Assembly (NCBI GenBank): GCA_944322395.1
Contig: CALUPA010000006.1
Coordinates: 1-55,729, forward strand
DNA: 55,729 bases
From: an uncultured Phocaeicola sp.
GTDB taxonomy: Bacteria > Bacteroidota > Bacteroidia > Bacteroidales > Bacteroidaceae
Reading direction: 5' to 3'
The translations under genes were made by a program, and so were the position numbers. Each line of letters opens with the position of its first letter. Position 1 is the first letter of the stretch. A model generated the notes under the pieces. It saw only the letters and a list, made by a program, of their open reading frames with translations. It was not told the origin of the DNA and did no database searches. Shown in pieces: positions 8,313 to 18,115 of the stretch.

Positions 8313-10487
8313 TTATTGTTTTAATCCATTAACAATTCCTTCATACATTTCATTGCGATTATAACCAGAAGTCCATGGACACACCTTATTACTACTGTTA
8401 CTTTCTGTCATGCTCGAAATTGATATGCCATATTGATTGCCAGCATCAATAATTCTTCTATATTCCTGCATAATAAATGACATATAATTTCCAGCTGCTA
8501 TTCTTTCATCAGAAGTAAGTTTGGATGTAGATATCAAATTTCCATCTGCATCCTTCACCATAATACTCAAATCTGAAACTCTAACATATTTCTGGGTTTG
8601 TTTAAGATAGTCAAACAATTGAGTTATAGCATTTTCATTTTCTGTTTGAACCGTTTTATCCTTTGAATATACAGCATGAAGCAATATATTGTAACCATCA
8701 ATTATTGTATTTTCATCTTCCCATGTATTCACTAATGCAACCAGGTCATTTGCTTTCTGAAGCATATTTTCCTCTTGCTCAAAAACATTGGATACAAACA
8801 GTTTTAAATCTACAGCAGCTGTATCACGGGCAATCTGAACAGCTTTACGAGCATAATCTATTTCACCCAAATATTCACTCCAATTGAAAGTATTTTCATT
8901 TATTGTCTCATCCAAAGGTTCACCTACTATATTCCAGACTGTTACATTCTCACCTCCTGCCTTTATCATACCACCAATCCATTTTGTAAGTTCTGTTGTG
9001 AATATTTCTGTTTTTTCTTCTGGTGTCTTCTCTATTACTGTGTCTTCTCCTTGCCAATTCACACAGATATTATCAATATAATAATCACCACTACCTGTTC
9101 CAGAACCAAGAACTACAGTAAACTCATTCAAAAGTTTGTTTTCTGCCGAAACACCTGTCAAATCAATATTCATAGAAATTAAGCCATCTCCCCATGCTCC
9201 ATCAGGACAGCCATAATTTGCAGGAGATGAGTATGTATATTCTTGAGTTACCCCATCAATTTTCAAACGCATACCACTTCCATATCTACCTGTTGAATTT
9301 GTAGCATACATATCAAGAGAAACACTTCTACATTCACTTAATGTATGTCCTTCTGGTAATTTGACATGTAATTTAGGATAAGAATAATTTGCTGGTCCGG
9401 AAATATGAAGAACCTTACCATGCTCTCCATAAGGGTCATTAACAACAGTAGCGGCTCCATTACCTGACATCGGATACGTTTTACCTAATTCATCAGACTC
9501 AAAATCCATCTTCACCACACCCGAACCAACTTCATAGTTCATAACAATATTATCCAAATAATATTGTGCTGCTCCTGATTCTGATCCCAATGCCAATTCA
9601 AATTCAGTTAATGTTTTCAAATCATCAGGTAATTCAAATCCAGGAGCAACAGAGCTGTTTAATTTAATAATGCCACCTCTATTCCAAGTATTAGCCTTGC
9701 ACCCGAATTTATCAGGATTCATACCAATATAAAATTTCCTATCATTAATAAAAACCTGAATACCTTGTCCATAAATACCATCCTGATTTACAATACGCAT
9801 ATCAAGAGTAATATTTACATAATCACCTAAAGTACGTCCTTCCGGCAATTTTACTTTAAATTTAGGAAATGAGTATGCTGCTTTGTTATCTTCAGAACCT
9901 ACATGAAGTGATTTGCCTGTTTTACCTTCAGGATCTTCCTCTACAACAGCTTTACTTCCATTTGTCATTGGATATTCTGTACCCAATGCATCGTTTTCAA
10001 AATCAAGAATTACGGTTTTACCCTTTTCAGGAGTAAAGGGTATCACTATAGGTTCAATCAGTTCCTGATAATAATTGGCAGCCTGTCCCTGATTGGAACA
10101 TAAAGTTCCACCAAAAAGAGTTACATTTGCTTCTTTTGCCGCATCTGCAACAAGTTGCATACCACTAAAATCATAACTACCATCAGAGTTATTTGCAGGC
10201 ATGAAAGATTTACCTATATCCAAACCATCAAAATTTGTTATTAGTGTGCTATAAGCTGTCTCATGCGATGTAAAATCAGATGCAGTCATATTTGCCATAA
10301 ACTTAAACGGTGATTCTGCATCCTTGATAATATATGATTTCAAAACATCAAAACTTGACAAATATTCATTAACAGCAACCTCTTCCGGCTTTTCAAGCTC
10401 ATTATTACAGTCATACTCATCGGTACATGCCGAGATTGTTAATCCCAGCATGGCCATACCGATTAGTTTATGATTTAAATATTTCAT
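8313..10487 (-). CDS. GH10-like lipoprotein with two inserted CBMs, probably non-catalytic xylan binder
   Basis: A 724-residue lipoprotein (Cys21). A GH10-like barrel is split by two consecutive modules resembling CBM4/CBM22 (about 155-318 and 322-478). These resemble each other: both hold DFE-D-LG--YPM, the motif LPEG, and a YY-DNI ending. This layout is known from Xyn10C-type xylanases of Bacteroidetes. The GH10 signature residues are altered. The GHTLVWH segment of active enzymes reads FGGTLCSN here (125-132). The acid/base motif WDVVNE reads WNIVGE, keeping Glu523. The nucleophile motif ITELD reads VSDLS, with Asp639 in place of Glu. I infer a surface glycan-binding role rather than hydrolysis. 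Residual activity is not excluded. The gene occupies the xyn10C slot of the xus operon. Confidence 0.8.
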   Translation of the reverse strand: MKYLNHKLIGMAMLGLTISACTDEYDCNNELEKPEEVAVNEYLSSFDVLKSYIIKDAESPFKFMANMTASDFTSHETAYSTLITNFDGLDIGKSFMPANNSDGSYDFSGMQLVADAAKEANVTLFGGTLCSNQGQAANYYQELIEPIVIPFTPEKGKTVILDFENDALGTEYPMTNGSKAVVEEDPEGKTGKSLHVGSEDNKAAYSFPKFKVKLPEGRTLGDYVNITLDMRIVNQDGIYGQGIQVFINDRKFYIGMNPDKFGCKANTWNRGGIIKLNSSVAPGFELPDDLKTLTEFELALGSESGAAQYYLDNIVMNYEVGSGVVKMDFESDELGKTYPMSGNGAATVVNDPYGEHGKVLHISGPANYSYPKLHVKLPEGHTLSECRSVSLDMYATNSTGRYGSGMRLKIDGVTQEYTYSSPANYGCPDGAWGDGLISMNIDLTGVSAENKLLNEFTVVLGSGTGSGDYYIDNICVNWQGEDTVIEKTPEEKTEIFTTELTKWIGGMIKAGGENVTVWNIVGEPLDETINENTFNWSEYLGEIDYARKAVQIARDTAAVDLKLFVSNVFEQEENMLQKANDLVALVNTWEDENTIIDGYNILLHAVYSKDKTVQTENENAITQLFDYLKQTQKYVRVSDLSIMVKDADGNLISTSKLTSDERIAAGNYMSFIMQEYRRIIDAGNQYGISISSMTESNSSNKVCPWTSGYNRNEMYEGIVNGLKQ

Positions 10488-10517
10488 ATCTAATGTGTTT
10501 TAAAATTGTTGTTAAGG

Positions 10518-11561
10518 TTATTTTATAACTATATCAAAAGTAGTACCTCCCTGGACACCACGTGTACTTAATACCAAAGTATCTTTTGTGGCATACTGCA
10601 TATTCATATTTTTAAAGTCTACAGTATAGTCCAAATATATAGCATCACGGTCCTTTCCGCCAAGGCTGTTCTTCTCACCGTCTTTTACAAACTTACCTGT
10701 ACCACTAACTTCCAGTTCATCAGAAACACTGCCTACCGTACAAGTTCCATCTTCATTAAAAGACAGACTTATATTATAGTTAAAGAGCTCACCGGCAGCA
10801 TCTTTTGCAGATAGAGAAAGAATATTATCAGAAAGACTAGCTGTAGTTACATAAACTCTTTCATCATCCTCTACATACTCTTCATGACGTACTATTTCAG
10901 ACGAGACACCATTTATTACAGCAACATCTTTACCACGACGCAAATATTCACCATGCTGTGGATTCACATACTTTACAGCATAAAGTACAAAATTCTTAGG
11001 CTGTATACTCCAATGACCGTTATTGGTCAATACTGGATCTCCTACAGCAGCTTTTCCCTGTAAAATAGAATCTGCACCCTGAACATCAAGCATTTTCAGT
11101 GGAATTACATAATTATTGCTTAAAGATTTTGGATCGGCAAAGAATTCATCAGTAAGTTGTACTTCTACACCACCCATAATACTTCCTTTAGGGATATTAA
11201 TCTGTTCAGACAACAGTTTATAATATGTAGATGGCATAGGTGTCACAGCTACATTGCTGCCTTCTTCATCCTTAAAATAAAGATTATTGCAAAGGGACTC
11301 ATCAACTACATAGTCAATTATCACATTCTCCCTGTTGGTATATCCTCCACCCCAGGCAGCATTTATTTTTATCTTATGTTCATTGTCCATAGAGTTATCA
11401 ACAAATTCATCTTCTCCCAACTCTACTGTACGCAACGAATATTGATTTGCAAAGTATACTGTCTGGTAGTCAAAATCAGGGAATTCATTATCTGAACTTT
11501 TACATGCATTCAGTGATAACATTAACGATGCAATACCCCAATATATTATTTTATTTTTCAT
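10518..11561 (-). CDS. Surface glycan-binding lipoprotein, DUF1735/DUF5627 type (XusE-like)
   Basis: A 347-residue lipoprotein with Cys20 followed by an acidic stretch typical of surface export (KSSDNEFPDFD). The N-terminal part (about 35-150) resembles the DUF1735 domain found in BT_3987-like proteins. The C-terminal half (about 190-345) resembles DUF5627, a beta-barrel domain often paired with it in xylan loci. There is no catalytic motif. Its place directly after the second SusD gene is that of xusE, whose product binds xylan at the cell surface. It sits 35 bases from the upstream gene and 30 from the downstream gene, so it is co-transcribed. Confidence 0.82.
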   Translation of the reverse strand: MKNKIIYWGIASLMLSLNACKSSDNEFPDFDYQTVYFANQYSLRTVELGEDEFVDNSMDNEHKIKINAAWGGGYTNRENVIIDYVVDESLCNNLYFKDEEGSNVAVTPMPSTYYKLLSEQINIPKGSIMGGVEVQLTDEFFADPKSLSNNYVIPLKMLDVQGADSILQGKAAVGDPVLTNNGHWSIQPKNFVLYAVKYVNPQHGEYLRRGKDVAVINGVSSEIVRHEEYVEDDERVYVTTASLSDNILSLSAKDAAGELFNYNISLSFNEDGTCTVGSVSDELEVSGTGKFVKDGEKNSLGGKDRDAIYLDYTVDFKNMNMQYATKDTLVLSTRGVQGGTTFDIVIK

Positions 11562-11596
11562 ATAATCAGTTATAATAAGTTCTACATTTCACAATT

Positions 11597-13357
11597 TTAT
11601 TCCCATCCTTTATTCTGAACCAGATTATCGTATTTCAAGACTTCTGAATTTGGTATTGGGGAATAATACATATAATCTTCATATGAACGATCTTCAACCT
11701 TAATTTTCTCATAAGAATTTCCGTTCCATTGCAAACCGTAGACAGGTTCATTCAAATCAAGTTTCCATCTGCGGACATCCCAAAAACGGAATCCCTCAAA
11801 ACAAAGTTCAAGACGTCGTTCGTTTTGTATCAGTTCACGCATTTTATCAGTACTTTGTGAACATTCTTCCAAATATGGATCACTGCCGTTTAAGCCCAAA
11901 CCTGCACGTTCCCTTATCTTCTTTATTATATCGTATGCCGAATATGTATGTGTTCCTTTTCCTGTAGGCCCCCATGCTTCATTCGCAGCTTCAGCATAAC
12001 TAAGATACATTTCAGTATAGCGGATACGTGGATTATAATGAGGCTGCTTGGATGTGGCAGCAGGGTCACAGTTCACATCCATACGGAGTCTCTTCTTCAT
12101 ATAATATCCTGTACGGGTAGAACGGTTTTCTGTAACATTGATTCCATCAGCATTGGATGAAGTTATATTTATGGTTACTCCCTTTTCACTTATATTGCTT
12201 CCATTATAAATTATATATTTGCTAAAACGAGGGTCACGGTTTGCATACGGATTATTCTCGTCATAACCGGATTTGTCTTTCATTGAGATAGGATATCCGT
12301 TCGCCATAGGAAAAGCATCAACCAAATTCTGTGACGGATTCATATAACCTGTTCCATACAAACTTGGAGGAAAATTCTGTGATTCCTGAGTATTGTCACC
12401 GCTACTACGGTTCTCTCTCCAAAGTATCTCATTGGGATTTGCACCATCCTGAGCTGAATTAACTATAGTGGAAGAATAATACTCAATACCATCAGAAGCC
12501 AATCCTGAAACACCACCTTTGTAATCAAGAACTTCGGCTGCCGCATCGGCTGCATCTGCCCAAGCAATTGCATTTGATGCATCCTGATACAAAGGACTTG
12601 CAGCCATCAAATAAGTACGGACGCGAAATGCGCGAGCTATCAATCCATTGAACAACAGACGTGCCTTAGCACCCATTACATTGTTATACTTACTTACATC
12701 TGAAGTAAGTTCCTGGAAGTTTTCCGGAACAACACCCTCAACATCCTCGTATTCATAAGGCAATAATTCCTGCGCCCTTGTAAGGTCCTTATCAATCTGT
12801 TCAACACAAGACTGGAACGGAGCTCTGGCAATATTGAAATCAGACTCAGCAGTCTGATAATTCAAGATAAGGGGTACACCATAAAGAACGCCATCTGTGC
12901 CAAATCCGGCATGTGAACGGAGTAAGTAATAGTAGAACATACCTCTTAATCCATAAGCCTCACCCTCAAGGCGTCTGGCAAACAGACTGTTCATCTCTTC
13001 ATCGTCAGACCAGTGGACCTTTGCAACATTCTCAATGAAAAGGTTAATATATTGTATGGCATTGTATGAATTTGTCCACTGGCTTAAGGGATTATATGAT
13101 GAGTTTGTCCAAGCACCAGTTGCCATCTGAAGAAAAGTGTTACTTGTCTGATTTGTTACGGCATCATCTGTTGCATATTCACTGTTGTTATAATAACCTG
13201 GTATAAGGCTATATACATTATGCAATATACCTCGAGCATATTCCGGATCGTCATACATCTGTTCTATGCCTTGCTGATTTTCAATAGCAGGTTCAAATAA
13301 ATCATCACAACCAGAAAGGATTAATGTACTTGCTATAAATATTAATAGTTTCTTCAT
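11597..13357 (-). CDS. SusD-like xylan-binding lipoprotein (XusD-like)
   Basis: A 586-residue SusD/RagB protein that should lid the neighbouring SusC transporter and capture xylo-oligosaccharides outside the cell. The lipobox Cys17 follows a short signal peptide. The N-terminal TPR-like helices (SYNAIQYINLFIENV, EGEAYGLRGMFYY) and the C-terminal SusD domain (ERRLELCFEGFRFWDVRRW) are both typical, and the protein ends PNSEVLKYDNLVQNKGWE. Length is normal. It is translationally close to the upstream SusC gene (26 bases). Confidence 0.95.
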   Translation of the reverse strand: MKKLLIFIASTLILSGCDDLFEPAIENQQGIEQMYDDPEYARGILHNVYSLIPGYYNNSEYATDDAVTNQTSNTFLQMATGAWTNSSYNPLSQWTNSYNAIQYINLFIENVAKVHWSDDEEMNSLFARRLEGEAYGLRGMFYYYLLRSHAGFGTDGVLYGVPLILNYQTAESDFNIARAPFQSCVEQIDKDLTRAQELLPYEYEDVEGVVPENFQELTSDVSKYNNVMGAKARLLFNGLIARAFRVRTYLMAASPLYQDASNAIAWADAADAAAEVLDYKGGVSGLASDGIEYYSSTIVNSAQDGANPNEILWRENRSSGDNTQESQNFPPSLYGTGYMNPSQNLVDAFPMANGYPISMKDKSGYDENNPYANRDPRFSKYIIYNGSNISEKGVTINITSSNADGINVTENRSTRTGYYMKKRLRMDVNCDPAATSKQPHYNPRIRYTEMYLSYAEAANEAWGPTGKGTHTYSAYDIIKKIRERAGLGLNGSDPYLEECSQSTDKMRELIQNERRLELCFEGFRFWDVRRWKLDLNEPVYGLQWNGNSYEKIKVEDRSYEDYMYYSPIPNSEVLKYDNLVQNKGWE

Positions 13358-13383
13358 ATTGTTTCTATATTAATATAGGTTAA

Positions 13384-16206
13384 TTAAAACGAAGCCTTCA
13401 AGCCTACATAATAATTACGGCACTGTGGAACTCCGGTACTTAACTCCAAATGCTTGCGTTCTTTAGATATTGTAAGAAGGCTGCTACCTCCACAATAAAC
13501 ACTCAATCCACGTACAAATGACCCGTCAAACTTTTCTTTTGGGAAATCATACGTCAACTGAACCTGGTTAAGGTTGAAATAATTACGCTTATACATCCAA
13601 AATGTTGAAGTCTGATAATTGTTATCACCGTTGGTAGTTGTCAGACGTGGGTAAGTTGCAGTTTCTTTTGTTTCCTCAGTCCATCTGCCCCAAACAACTT
13701 CAGAGAATTTGCTGGTTCCGCGATTCCAATAGTAAGAGCTGGTTTTGAAATCAACTGAACCGGTTTGACCTGTTCCCATTGCAAAGAGAGAAAAATTCTT
13801 ATATTTCAATGTCAGATTCAATCCAAAAGAAAATGGAGGAGCAGACCATCCGTTCTTTCCTAAAGCTACCTGGTCTTTACTGTCAATCACACCATCCTCG
13901 TTGATATCCTTATACTTCAAATCACCTGGTTTGACTGTACCAAACGTTTGACGCGCATGTTCATCTATCTCTTCCTGGCTGTTGAAGAATCCTTCACATA
14001 TATAACCATAAGAAACGTCAAGCGGACGTCCTGCACGGTATTGATAATCTTCCTGATAGGTTTCATCTCTTATTACTGCCTGTGATGTATATACCATACC
14101 ACTAAAACCCAGATTTACATCGAAATCACCAAATCTCTTATTTGCATTAACAGAGAAATCAAATCCTTCACGATTATCCTTATTATAGTTAATCCATGGC
14201 AAGAATGTATTATTGGTGCTTAACTGAAAATAAGACGGATAAATGGTAGAAGAACCTTGAGTAAGCAGACCATTGGTATTCTGATTAAAATAGTTTGCAT
14301 TTACCCTAAACAAGTTATTAAAGAGAGCTACATCAATACCTACTCTTACCTCTTCACGTGTGATAAAATCAAGATTCATATTATCACCTCGTTTTGAAGT
14401 TGGAGTCCAGCCTCCTGCTGTTCCGTCATGCCACTGAGGATAATAACCGTCTGTTTTAGAGAAATATCCTTTATACATGTAATAACTCTCGATATCAAGA
14501 TCCTGATGCAGTTTTGCATAAGAAGCCGATATCTTCAAATCATTTATCCAGGAAACATTATCTTTAAAGAAATCTTCATTGCTAATTCTCCAGGCAAGAG
14601 TTGCAGAAGGAGAAAATGCATTTCGGTTTCCTTCAGGTAGTTTTGCAGAATGAACCAATGCACCGCTGAAATCCGCATAATATTTATGGGCATAATTATA
14701 GGAAGCCCTCAAACCAAGATTTACATTACTTGTACGGTGGTAATCGCTACTCTCATGATTTTCATCGGCCGAACTCTGTGTCTGGTAGCCCCATCCGAGA
14801 AGAGTCGCTGCAACATTGTGTGATTGGGCAAATGTATTGACATAATCAAACTGTGCACTGAATGTCATGGTCTGGTCATACATGGACTTTCCTACATACT
14901 CGTTTGCATCTTTCTTGTCAATATTGTGTTTTTGCAAGGCTACAATCATATCCTTTCCATTTACATTTGACCATGTAGGTTCATAAACGGCATAAGTTTC
15001 ATTAAAAGCTTCAGAGTAATATGAAGTATAATCCACACTATAAGATGTCTTGAAAGACAGACCTTTTAGAACAGAACTCAAATCTGCCTCAAGATTAACA
15101 TCGAACATAAACAGACGTGACTTCTCCTTAACATAGCCTGCAGCCAACAAATCTGCAAAAGGGTTAGTCATATCGGTAGAGGTACCTCCCAAAAGATATT
15201 TTCCATCAATAAGATGGTTACTATTGGTTATGTATTCCTGTATTGATGAAGAGTTTGGATCCATCATGTCAATAGGCAGTAACGGAGCAAACCAATTTGG
15301 ACGCAAAGTTGAAGCTGCACCCCAAAAATCACCCCTACCGTCATATTGGTTTGTATATACAACAGCTGCGTTTGTACTGGCCTTAAGCCACGATGCCAAC
15401 TTCATGTCAACATTACCCCTGACATTGAAAGTCATATCATAATTATTCTTCGACTCACCCCATTTCAACAGGTCATTATTATAGTTCATCCCAAAATTAA
15501 GGTAATAATGCGTACGTTCGTTTCCTCCCGACACTTCACCTGTAACGTCTGTATTGTTGTACACCTTATGAAGATAATCTGAACTATAGAAGTCTATATC
15601 AGGGTAACGGTATCGGTTAGCCCCTATTGCTGTATTGTATATTGTTGAAGCATCGTATCTCTCTGCAATCCCATCATTTCGGCATGCTTCGTTATAAAGT
15701 GTCATATAACAATCTGCATCCAAATACTTTGGATAGGATTTAGGGACATTTATACCGGTATTTGCCCTTACGTCTATACGCATAGGCTCTTCCTTACCTC
15801 TCTTTGTTGTTATCAATATAACTCCCTTTGCCGCACGACTACCATATAATACTACAGCTGCAGCATCTTTCAGTACTGTTATACTCTCTACTTCAGATGC
15901 ACGCACATTACTTGCACTGCGAGGCACACCATCAACCAAAACCAATGCACTTTGTCCCCATATATTACCAGTATAACCGCCTACATAGCTATCCAAACCA
16001 ACCAGACTGTTATTACTATTTACTTTTTTGAGCAACTCTGAAGTATTCAATGTTGATATGGCATGCGTAACATCTTCCTGCGCAATCTTTCCGAATGCGA
16101 CATTCACAAGGCTATCACCACCTATTTCTTGTGCTTGTATCACAGATGCATTAAGGAGTGATAAAGCAAAAATTCTACAGCCAATATTTAGATATTTTCT
16201 TTTCAT
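13384..16206 (-). CDS. SusC-like TonB-dependent transporter lacking the N-terminal CarboxypepD_reg domain (XusC-like)
   Basis: A 940-residue outer-membrane transporter for xylan fragments. The chosen Met (MKRKYLNIGC) starts a signal peptide ending at about IQAQ. An upstream ATG would add eight residues. Most SusC proteins carry a CarboxypepD_reg-like domain and a TonB-box region (DEVVVVGYG-like) before the plug. Here the mature protein goes almost directly into the plug (TSELLKK ... ALVLVDGVPR ... VESITVLKDAAAVVLYGSRAAKGVILITTKRG), so both appear missing. The SusC barrel follows, with a normal C-terminus ending in GLKASF. It is the second SusC of the operon and partners the SusD gene that follows it. 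How it is energised without an obvious TonB box is unclear. Confidence 0.92.
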   Translation of the reverse strand: MKRKYLNIGCRIFALSLLNASVIQAQEIGGDSLVNVAFGKIAQEDVTHAISTLNTSELLKKVNSNNSLVGLDSYVGGYTGNIWGQSALVLVDGVPRSASNVRASEVESITVLKDAAAVVLYGSRAAKGVILITTKRGKEEPMRIDVRANTGINVPKSYPKYLDADCYMTLYNEACRNDGIAERYDASTIYNTAIGANRYRYPDIDFYSSDYLHKVYNNTDVTGEVSGGNERTHYYLNFGMNYNNDLLKWGESKNNYDMTFNVRGNVDMKLASWLKASTNAAVVYTNQYDGRGDFWGAASTLRPNWFAPLLPIDMMDPNSSSIQEYITNSNHLIDGKYLLGGTSTDMTNPFADLLAAGYVKEKSRLFMFDVNLEADLSSVLKGLSFKTSYSVDYTSYYSEAFNETYAVYEPTWSNVNGKDMIVALQKHNIDKKDANEYVGKSMYDQTMTFSAQFDYVNTFAQSHNVAATLLGWGYQTQSSADENHESSDYHRTSNVNLGLRASYNYAHKYYADFSGALVHSAKLPEGNRNAFSPSATLAWRISNEDFFKDNVSWINDLKISASYAKLHQDLDIESYYMYKGYFSKTDGYYPQWHDGTAGGWTPTSKRGDNMNLDFITREEVRVGIDVALFNNLFRVNANYFNQNTNGLLTQGSSTIYPSYFQLSTNNTFLPWINYNKDNREGFDFSVNANKRFGDFDVNLGFSGMVYTSQAVIRDETYQEDYQYRAGRPLDVSYGYICEGFFNSQEEIDEHARQTFGTVKPGDLKYKDINEDGVIDSKDQVALGKNGWSAPPFSFGLNLTLKYKNFSLFAMGTGQTGSVDFKTSSYYWNRGTSKFSEVVWGRWTEETKETATYPRLTTTNGDNNYQTSTFWMYKRNYFNLNQVQLTYDFPKEKFDGSFVRGLSVYCGGSSLLTISKERKHLELSTGVPQCRNYYVGLKASF

Positions 16207-16233
16207 CTTTAAAATATTATTTAGAAACACTTT

Positions 16234-18105
16234 TTACCATCCCGGATTCTGATTAAATCCTTCGTAAATATTCACATCCTTTCTTGGGAGTGGATACCAA
16301 TAATGTCTATCGGTATATTGACGTTCTAATAAAACAACTTCACGCAAGTTCTTTATCTGATTCTCTTCTGGAGCATCATAATTATAATTATTAGGATCTG
16401 CTCTATCAAACTCTATCTTAGTCTTCTTCGTATAAGGACTTTGAGTAAGAAGCATCCATCTGCGTAAATCCATGAAACGGAATCCTTCGAAGGCTAGCTC
16501 AACAGCTCTCTCGCGACGTACCTCACTCAAGAAATCAGAAGTATTTCCCAAGAACTTGTCAAGGACATGTCCTACACCGGCTCTATCTCTAACTTTATTT
16601 ATGGCATCAACAGCCGAGTGTGAATATGTAGAAGAAACGCCCTGTGGTGAACCATAACCTACAGCCGTTGCCTCGGCATACATCAGATAAACATCTGCAA
16701 GACGCATAAGATTCAATACCATAATATTGTTTTCCTTATAGCCGTCAACTGTATTCATAAGCTGAGGACAAAGCTTGCTGTTCATATATCCGGTAAAACA
16801 TCCTTTCTTAGGATCTTTTTCTTCACTCTCTCTACCATTTGTAAATAATTCAACTGTACCTCCGGCACCACCAGAACTTTTAAATTTAACGCCATCAAAC
16901 ATTATTACTTTATAGAAACGTGGGTCACGGTTTTTCCATGGATAAGAAGGATCATAGCCAGACTCTGCATCTGCCTTAGTCATATCAGCTATAGGATATC
17001 CATTCTGCATGCCAAAATAATTTACGTAATTTGCAGTAGGAAAATTCTTGATACCTGATGATTCTATTGATTGTGGACGGAAGTCGTTTATCATATTCCA
17101 ACGCCATCTTGAAGAGTAATCTATAAGATTTTCCTGGAATATAGCCTCTTTCAAACCATTTATAGTTCCGTTAGAGTTATGCAATAGGAATATATCATTG
17201 TATTTTGAAAAATCCGCAAGTTCGTATCTGCCCGTCTGTTCAGTCAGGGCAAGGGCTTGACCAAAAGCATCTGCAGCACGTTTGCAAAGCTCAACATTAT
17301 ACTCCTTTTCTCCTCCGGAAGACCAGTTCATCAACGGACTGCCAGCCCACAAAAGGGTTTTACCTTTATAGGCAAGAGCCATGATTTTATTGATACGCAT
17401 ATTGTTCTTACCTAAAGTGACCTTACCTGCTGTAGTTTCATCCCAATCTACAGGCAACAATGATGCTGCTTTGTCAAAGTCGGCAACACACTTTTCGGCG
17501 CATTCCTGCCATGTTAACCTCGGAAGTGTAGGACTTACGTCTGTAGAAAGGACTGTATCAATATAAGGCATTCCTCCCCACCATTCCATAATCATAAAGT
17601 GAAACCATGCACGAAAGAAATACAACTGACCTTCTATCAGATTACGTTCTTCTTCCGTTCCACTTACCATATTATCCAAATTGGCTATACCTAAATTGGC
17701 TTTACGGATTGCATACCAAGCATTTGTCCAAAGATCACCTTTGTCTCTTCGTGTTGATGTACCTGCAGAGCCTCCACTTCTTGGATATCCATAATAAGCT
17801 GTTGTCCATCCCCAAAAATCTCCATTGTCTACGTTTAATGTCTGCAATCTTGTTTCCTGAGGTTCCCAATAGACATCCTCGCCATAGTTAAAACATGTAT
17901 GATATTCACTGTTAGAAACTATAGGTATACAGTTGTAAAGTTCCTCGGTAAATCCTTGAAAGTTTGTAAAGTTCTTATATGGATCATTCTCTGCATAGTC
18001 ACTCTCTGGCGACTTGTTCAAATAATCTGTACAAGAAGTCATTCCAATCATTCCTGAAACAGCAAGACTGGAAATAAGAAATATTTTATTTAATGTTATA
18101 TTCAT
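16234..18105 (-). CDS. SusD-like xylan-binding lipoprotein (XusB-like)
   Basis: A 623-residue SusD/RagB lipoprotein with lipobox Cys25. The N-terminal helical region (AWYAIRKANLGIANLDNM, EGQLYFFRAWFHFM) and the C-terminal segment (RRERAVELAFEGFRFMDLRRW) are diagnostic, and the protein ends GFNQNPGW. It partners the first SusC gene, whose 3' end lies 10 bases upstream. Because that SusC gene carries a frameshift, this SusD may lack a working transporter partner unless the frameshift is a sequencing error. Confidence 0.95.
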   Translation of the reverse strand: MNITLNKIFLISSLAVSGMIGMTSCTDYLNKSPESDYAENDPYKNFTNFQGFTEELYNCIPIVSNSEYHTCFNYGEDVYWEPQETRLQTLNVDNGDFWGWTTAYYGYPRSGGSAGTSTRRDKGDLWTNAWYAIRKANLGIANLDNMVSGTEEERNLIEGQLYFFRAWFHFMIMEWWGGMPYIDTVLSTDVSPTLPRLTWQECAEKCVADFDKAASLLPVDWDETTAGKVTLGKNNMRINKIMALAYKGKTLLWAGSPLMNWSSGGEKEYNVELCKRAADAFGQALALTEQTGRYELADFSKYNDIFLLHNSNGTINGLKEAIFQENLIDYSSRWRWNMINDFRPQSIESSGIKNFPTANYVNYFGMQNGYPIADMTKADAESGYDPSYPWKNRDPRFYKVIMFDGVKFKSSGGAGGTVELFTNGRESEEKDPKKGCFTGYMNSKLCPQLMNTVDGYKENNIMVLNLMRLADVYLMYAEATAVGYGSPQGVSSTYSHSAVDAINKVRDRAGVGHVLDKFLGNTSDFLSEVRRERAVELAFEGFRFMDLRRWMLLTQSPYTKKTKIEFDRADPNNYNYDAPEENQIKNLREVVLLERQYTDRHYWYPLPRKDVNIYEGFNQNPGW

Positions 18106-18115
18106 GATATTCAGT

